Shown in pieces: positions 59,560 through 64,000 of a stretch of 64,000 nt of DNA. The notes below the pieces were generated by a model. The model worked only from the letters and a program-made list of their open reading frames with translations. It made no database searches and was not told where the DNA came from. Position numbers and translations under genes: made by a program. Source of the stretch: DAOTXN01 sp034435435 (GTDB lineage: Bacteria; Chloroflexota; Anaerolineae; S140-20); NCBI GenBank assembly GCA_034435435.1, contig DAOTXN010000095.1:5729-69728 (forward strand), written 5' to 3'. The stretch's first letter is position 1. Every line of letters begins with the position of its first letter.

Positions 59560-59655
59560 CTTATCTGTCTTTAAGCCAAGGAATCGTCCACCCGCCCTTT
59601 TTTAACGTTATTCCTGGACCGGTTTTCTCGCACTTGTCGCCGGGGGTCGTCATCT

Positions 59656-60474
59656 ATGGAATCTAACCAGGTCAAAATGAGCGTCGAGCACGTTTCGCTT
59701 AGCTTTGGCGGGCTGATGGTGCTGAACGACGTGAGTTTCCAGGTCCAGGAGGGCGAGATTCTGGCCATCATCGGTCCCAACGGGGCCGGCAAAACCAGTC
59801 TTCTCAACTGCATTAACGGCTTTTATCGTCCTCAGCGAGGCCAGATTCTTTACCGTGGGCGCGACATCGTCCGCGTCCCTGCTCACCAGGTCGCCGCTCT
59901 AGGTATCTCGCGCACCTTTCAAAACTTGGCCCTCTATACATATATGAACGCGCTGGACAACATTATGGCTGCCCGGCACATCCACATGCGGCACGGGCTG
60001 CTGGCAGGAGCGATTTTTTGGGGACGCGCCCAGCGCGAAGAGATCGCGCACCGGCGCGTGGTGGAGGAGATTATTGACTTTTTAGAGATTGCCCCCATCC
60101 GCAAGGCCATTGTAGGCAGGCTGCCGTATGGCCTGCGTAAGCGGGTGGAGCTGGGGCGGGCGCTGGCGCTGGAGCCGGAGGTGCTTCTGCTCGACGAGCC
60201 GATGACCGGTATGAACGTGGAGGAAAAAGAGGATATGGCTCGCTTTATCCTCGATGTGCACGAGCTCAAGGGGACCACCATCCTGCTCATCGAGCACGAC
60301 ATGGGCCTGGTGATGGACATCGCCGACCGGGTTGTGGTGCTCGACTTTGGAGACAAAATCGCCGAAGGGACGCCCGACGAGATCCGGGACGATCCTCAGG
60401 TGATTCAGGCTTATTTGGGTCAAGAGACCCGCGTCATTTCCACGGTAGAGAATCAGCGCAAGGGACGAGGATGA
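59656..60474 (+). CDS. Branched-chain amino-acid-type ABC transporter ATP-binding protein (LivG-like)
   Basis: This is a 272-residue ABC ATPase that would power import through LivH/LivM-type permeases. Walker A (GPNGAGKTSLLN) is near residue 39, the signature segment LPYGLRKRVELGRALA near 155, as in LivG/LivF proteins, and Walker B (LLLDEPMTGMN) near 175, with the switch His in IEHDMG. The substrate may be amino acids, or fatty/aromatic acids given the acyl-CoA ligase that follows. Its stop overlaps the ligase start. Confidence 0.9.
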   Translation: MESNQVKMSVEHVSLSFGGLMVLNDVSFQVQEGEILAIIGPNGAGKTSLLNCINGFYRPQRGQILYRGRDIVRVPAHQVAALGISRTFQNLALYTYMNALDNIMAARHIHMRHGLLAGAIFWGRAQREEIAHRRVVEEIIDFLEIAPIRKAIVGRLPYGLRKRVELGRALALEPEVLLLDEPMTGMNVEEKEDMARFILDVHELKGTTILLIEHDMGLVMDIADRVVVLDFGDKIAEGTPDEIRDDPQVIQAYLGQETRVISTVENQRKGRG

Positions 60475-62405
60475 TGAGGAGCAGATCAACACAAGAGCCA
60501 GGGATCATCCTGGAGACGCTGCCCAAGAATTTCCTGGCTTGCGTGGCGCAGTATGCCGACGCCAAAGTCGCCATGCGTAAAAAAGCGTATGGTCTCTGGC
60601 AAGAATACACCTGGACCGACTCGTACCGGCACGTCAAGGATTTCTGCCTGGGGCTGGTCAGCATGGGGTTGGGGCGCGGCGATAAAGTCTGCATCATCGG
60701 CGACAACGATCCCGAATATTATTGGGCCGAATTGGCGGTCCAGTCGGCTGGGGGGGCGGCCATTGGCATCTTTACCGATAGCACCCCTCAAGAGATCGAA
60801 TACATCGTCAACCACAGCGACGCCGTGTTCGTCGTGGCGCACGACCAGGAGCAATGTGACAAGCTGCTGGAGATCAAAGCGCGTGCGCCCAACGTCAAGC
60901 GGGTGGTATATTGGGACAAGCGGGGATTGTGGAGCTATGACGATCCCTGGTTGATGGCATTTGGAGAGGTCGAGGCATTGGGCCGCGAGGTTGAACGGAA
61001 ACAACCAGGCCTCTATGAGGGACTGGTCGCCCAGGGCTGCGAGGATGACATCGCTATTTTGTCCTATACGTCGGGCACGACAGGTCTGCCCAAAGGCGCG
61101 ATGATCCGCCACCGCAATATGCTAGGATCTATTCGTAACCTACTCAAGATCGACCCTATGTATCACACCGACAATTATCTTTCCTTCTCACCGCTGGCCT
61201 GGATCACCGAGCAAGTGTTGGGGTTGACGGTGCACGTGGTCACGGGGACGGTGGTCAATTTTCCCGAAGAGCCAGAGACCGTGCGCGAGAACATCCGCGA
61301 GATCGGGCCCCAGTTTCTCCTGTTTGGCTCGCGTTTGTGGGAAAGCCTGGTTTCACAAGTTCAGGTGCGCATCAACGATTCGAGCTGGATCAACCGGCAG
61401 CTCTATAACCTGTTCCTGCCGGTGGGCTATCGCGTGGCCGACGCCCGTTTTTCGGGCCGCGAGCCGAGGCTGGCATGGAAGATGGCCTACGCCCTGGGCG
61501 AGCTGTCCGTTTTTCGACCGCTGCGCGACAAGCTGGGCGTATCCCGTATTCGCTCGGCCTACACCAGCGGCGCGGCCCTCAGCCCCGACGTGGTGCGCTT
61601 TTTCCGCGCCATTGGCTTGAATTTGAAAAATCTGTACGGCTCGACCGAGGGCATCGTCCACACCGTTCACCGTCAAGACAACTTGAAATTCGCCAGCGTG
61701 GGCCAGCCGCCGCCCGAGGTGGAGATCAAAATCGCCGAGAACGGCGAGATTCTTATCGGCGGTCCTAGCGTCTTTGCCGGCTATTACAAAGACCCTGAGC
61801 AAACGGCCAAAACGCTGCGCGACGGCTGGCTGCACACCGGCGACGCCGGTTATATCGACCCCGACGGCCACCTGGTCTATCTGGACCGGGTGAAGGATAT
61901 GCTGGAGTTGGCCGGGGGCGAGCGTTTCTCCCCCCAATTTATCGAGGGGCGGCTGAAATTCAGCCCCTACGTGCAGGATGCGATGGCGGTCGGCGGGCGC
62001 GACCAGCCCTACGTGACCATGATTGTCAACATTGATTTTGAGAACGTGGGGCGTTGGGCGGAGAAACGCGGCCTGACGTATACCACCTTTGTGGATCTGT
62101 CGCAAAAACCCGAGGTGTACGAGCTGGTGCGGGCCGACGTGGAGCGGGTGAACGAGTCGCTGCCCCCGGCCGCCCGTGTGCGCAAGTTTGTGCTGCTGCA
62201 CAAAGAGTTCGATCCCGACGAAGCCGAGCTGACCCGCACGCGCAAGCTGCGCCGGGCGTTTATGGAAGAGCGTTACCGGCAGATGATCGACGCAATGTAC
62301 ACCGGCCTGGATCACGTCACCGTGCGGGCGCAGGTCAAGTACCGAGATGGGCGTGAAGGGACGGTCGAGACGCCCGTGCGCGTGTACGAGTTGGAAGGGG
62401 CGTAG
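60471..62405 (+). CDS. Long-chain acyl-CoA synthetase-like AMP-binding enzyme
   Basis: This is a 644-residue ANL-superfamily ligase that would activate a carboxylic acid with ATP and join it to CoA. The AMP-binding P-loop (SYTSGTTGLPKGAM) is near residue 197, YGSTEG near 391, and the hinge region HTGDAGYIDPDGHLVYLDR near 455. The size matches long-chain fatty acid CoA ligases. Its place between livG and livH suggests that the substrate imported by the transporter is activated on entry. The start ATG overlaps the livG stop by 4 bases. Confidence 0.9.
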   Translation: MMRSRSTQEPGIILETLPKNFLACVAQYADAKVAMRKKAYGLWQEYTWTDSYRHVKDFCLGLVSMGLGRGDKVCIIGDNDPEYYWAELAVQSAGGAAIGIFTDSTPQEIEYIVNHSDAVFVVAHDQEQCDKLLEIKARAPNVKRVVYWDKRGLWSYDDPWLMAFGEVEALGREVERKQPGLYEGLVAQGCEDDIAILSYTSGTTGLPKGAMIRHRNMLGSIRNLLKIDPMYHTDNYLSFSPLAWITEQVLGLTVHVVTGTVVNFPEEPETVRENIREIGPQFLLFGSRLWESLVSQVQVRINDSSWINRQLYNLFLPVGYRVADARFSGREPRLAWKMAYALGELSVFRPLRDKLGVSRIRSAYTSGAALSPDVVRFFRAIGLNLKNLYGSTEGIVHTVHRQDNLKFASVGQPPPEVEIKIAENGEILIGGPSVFAGYYKDPEQTAKTLRDGWLHTGDAGYIDPDGHLVYLDRVKDMLELAGGERFSPQFIEGRLKFSPYVQDAMAVGGRDQPYVTMIVNIDFENVGRWAEKRGLTYTTFVDLSQKPEVYELVRADVERVNESLPPAARVRKFVLLHKEFDPDEAELTRTRKLRRAFMEERYRQMIDAMYTGLDHVTVRAQVKYRDGREGTVETPVRVYELEGA

Positions 62406-62507
62406 CATTTGGTTGGTCATTATTGCCCCTCGTCGTTCACTGAGCAGATGGAATCCCAGGTTGGGTCAAGAAACTTGACCTGACACGGTTTATTCGGGAG
62501 GTATAGC

Positions 62508-63464
62508 GTGGCCGATTGGGTCATCCTGGGCAAGCCCTTTTTTCTGGTCGTGCAGTGGCTGGTCACCGGCCTGCTGGTGGGCGGCATTTACTCGCTGGTG
62601 GCTTTGGGGCTGGTGCTCATCTATAAATCGTCGGGGATTTTCAATTTTGCGCACGGCTGGCTGATGCTGGTGGGTGGGTTGGTTTGCTGGCAGTTCTCCG
62701 TCAGCCGCGATTGGCCTTTATGGGTGGGTGTGCTCTTTGCGGGCGGCGTGGGAATCTTGGTGGGTCTGCTCATCGAGCGCCTGACGTTGCGCCCGCTCAT
62801 TGGCCAGTCGGCGCTGGCGACGATTATGATGACTCTGGCGCTGGCCCAGATTTTGCAAGGGATCGTCATGCTAGTCTGGGGCGGCAACCCGCGCCCGTTG
62901 CCCATCTTTGTCACGCAAAATGAGCTAGGTCTGGATGTGCCGATGAAACCTCTCATCATCCAAAGTAAGGACCTCATCGGCGGCAACATCATCCTCAAGG
63001 TGCAGCTCGTGTGGTCCTTTCTCATCGCCATGGCTGGTTTTGGGGCCTTTGCCCTGTTCTTCCGTTTCACGGGCATGGGATTGGCTATGCGGGCTACGGC
63101 CGAGGACCACCAATTGGCTCAATCGGCCGGGCTGCGTGTGCGGCGTATTTTCGCGCTGGCCTGGGCCATCGCCGCCGTCGTCGCGGCGGCGGGGGGCGTG
63201 TTGCACGGCTCCGGCGCCGGCCTGGACACGATTACTGTACCGGCGGTGGCTCTGCGGGCCTTTCCGGCGGTGTTGTTGGGCGGGCTGGAGTCTATTCCGG
63301 GGGCGCTGGTCGGCGGGCTGGTTATCGGTGTGATCGAGATTATGACCACCGGATTGGTGAGCAGCTCGGCCGGTCAGGAGCTGGCGCCGTTTCTGGTGTT
63401 GATGGTGGTGTTGCTGATCCGGCCCGATGGATTGTTTGGACAGAAGCGGATTGAGCGCATTTGA
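62508..63464 (+). CDS. Branched-chain amino-acid-type ABC permease (LivH-like)
   Basis: This is a 318-residue inner-membrane permease with about eight hydrophobic segments and the LivH-type motifs GGIYSLVALGLVLIYK and LAQSAGLRVRRIFALAW. It would form the channel with a LivM-like partner, not seen in the window. GTG 62508 is preceded by GGGAGG. The next genes form a small toxin-antitoxin pair, so livM and the binding-protein gene may be elsewhere. Confidence 0.9.
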   Translation: MADWVILGKPFFLVVQWLVTGLLVGGIYSLVALGLVLIYKSSGIFNFAHGWLMLVGGLVCWQFSVSRDWPLWVGVLFAGGVGILVGLLIERLTLRPLIGQSALATIMMTLALAQILQGIVMLVWGGNPRPLPIFVTQNELGLDVPMKPLIIQSKDLIGGNIILKVQLVWSFLIAMAGFGAFALFFRFTGMGLAMRATAEDHQLAQSAGLRVRRIFALAWAIAAVVAAAGGVLHGSGAGLDTITVPAVALRAFPAVLLGGLESIPGALVGGLVIGVIEIMTTGLVSSSAGQELAPFLVLMVVLLIRPDGLFGQKRIERI

Positions 63465-63483
63465 TCTCGAAAGAGGCCCAAAT

Positions 63484-63729
63484 ATGAACCAAGCGACAGT
63501 AAAACTGCTGATTCCCTTTGAAGCGTTGCTTGCCTCTATAGGAGAGCTAGATCTGGCAGACAAGCGCCGGCTGTGGGAGTTGCTAGACGAACAAATAGCC
63601 CAGATGGAAGAGGATGTATGGGAACGCGATCCAGCGCTTCAGGCTGAGATTCAGGAAGCCCGCGCCGCTTATCAAGCGGGGGATTTTGTGACCATAGATG
63701 AATATATCGCCCAGAACAAAACCCAATGA
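63484..63729 (+). CDS. Antitoxin-like small protein of a type II toxin-antitoxin pair
   Basis: This is an 81-residue acidic protein, mostly helical, followed by a RelE-like toxin gene that overlaps its stop (ATGA at 63726). The organisation and the Glu/Ala-rich C terminus (YQAGDFVTIDEYIAQ) match RelB/ParD-type antitoxins. The N terminus could be DNA-binding but has no clear ribbon-helix-helix motif. ATG 63484 has GAGG upstream. It starts 19 bases after livH. Confidence 0.6.
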   Translation: MNQATVKLLIPFEALLASIGELDLADKRRLWELLDEQIAQMEEDVWERDPALQAEIQEARAAYQAGDFVTIDEYIAQNKTQ

Positions 63730-63875
63730 GCTATCAAGTCATCGTTCCGAGGCCTGTCCAAAAGCAGATGAACGACTTGCCTTCCACAATTCGTGACCGG
63801 GTTATCAAACGCATTATGGCGTTGAAAGAGAATCCGCGTCCGCAAGGGTGCATTAAACTCAAAGGTTATAACTGA
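63726..63875 (+). pseudogene. Truncated RelE-like toxin
   Basis: This is a 49-residue frame that begins MSYQVIVPRPVQKQM and ends after KLKGY, a position where RelE/ParE toxins usually continue with an RxRVGDYR-type strand containing the catalytic or binding residues. The stop (TGA at 63873) comes about 35-40 residues early, and no other frame continues the family pattern downstream. The toxin is probably inactive, leaving the antitoxin an orphan. Confidence 0.65.
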
Positions 63876-64000
63876 AATTACGGTATAGTGAGTTGCTTCC
63901 ACTCCAGAAAACGCCATAATCGTTGTTCAAGCCAAATCGCGATTGTCGTGATGCAGAATACTCCAACGTAGTCAAGATGAGACGACAACTTGCACAGGGG
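63876..64000. other. No feature seen
   Basis: The last 125 bases carry no recognised gene, hairpin or promoter. The remaining sequence may hold the lost end of the toxin or the start of a gene that lies beyond the window. Confidence 0.3.

Noticed and set aside
1..64000. CRISPR array
   Set aside because: I saw no regularly spaced direct repeats of 20-40 bases, and no cas gene.

Overview
The window looks like part of a G+C-rich bacterial chromosome, most likely a Chloroflexota (Anaerolineae-type) lineage. This is an inference from gene content: many STAND ATPases, a T-box serS, a PD40 lipoprotein, and a branched-chain amino-acid-type ABC operon carrying an acyl-CoA ligase. Nothing here fixes the taxon. 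The left 53 kb is an accessory, defence-rich island. The right 10.5 kb, from the tRNA-Asp gene onwards, reads as ordinary chromosome.

Island, 1-53.3 kb. A mobile-element-type SNF2 helicase (10-2595) is followed by an NLR-like STAND protein (2969-5611). From 5661 to 33606, sixteen co-oriented genes run on the + strand with short gaps or overlaps. Their G+C-rich backbone is an XRE-HTH/SNF2/DUF3883 helicase, a DUF1156 DNA methylase, a DUF499-type ATPase and a PLD pair. This helicase-methylase-ATPase set resembles DISARM-related or 'Hma'-type defence loci. Three more A+T-rich blocks sit between backbone genes. The first is a two-gene CBASS-like cassette (CD-NTase plus 4-TM effector). The second is a seven-gene cassette with a beta-CASP metallo-beta-lactamase nuclease, an Hsp70, a coiled-coil protein with a GrpE-like tail and other unknowns. 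The third is a pair made of a helical-repeat protein and an Mrr-like nuclease. A composite array with these inserts is the strongest candidate here for an undescribed system.

A second cluster (33801-49097) has a VSR/DUF559-like protein, an EAD-nSTAND-HEAT-FGE protein, a lone CpaF/TadA-type ATPase, a small zinc-ribbon protein, a 2549-aa sacsin-like protein with two GHKL ATPase modules, and a RapA-like helicase. A convergent HTH-STAND gene (49122-50512, minus) is frameshifted at an 8-base homopolymer. The island ends with a large serine recombinase whose C terminus looks like a truncated SAM methyltransferase. It sits beside tRNA-Asp, whose 3' end faces the island, so this may be the integration junction.

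Between recombinase and tRNA there is a near-consensus promoter and a strongly structured stretch that could be a small RNA. The chromosomal side holds dnaK, serS under a T-box leader, a lipoprotein joining PD40 propeller repeats to an M15/LAS peptidase-like domain, a livG-acyl-CoA ligase-livH operon, and a toxin-antitoxin pair whose RelE-like toxin is truncated.
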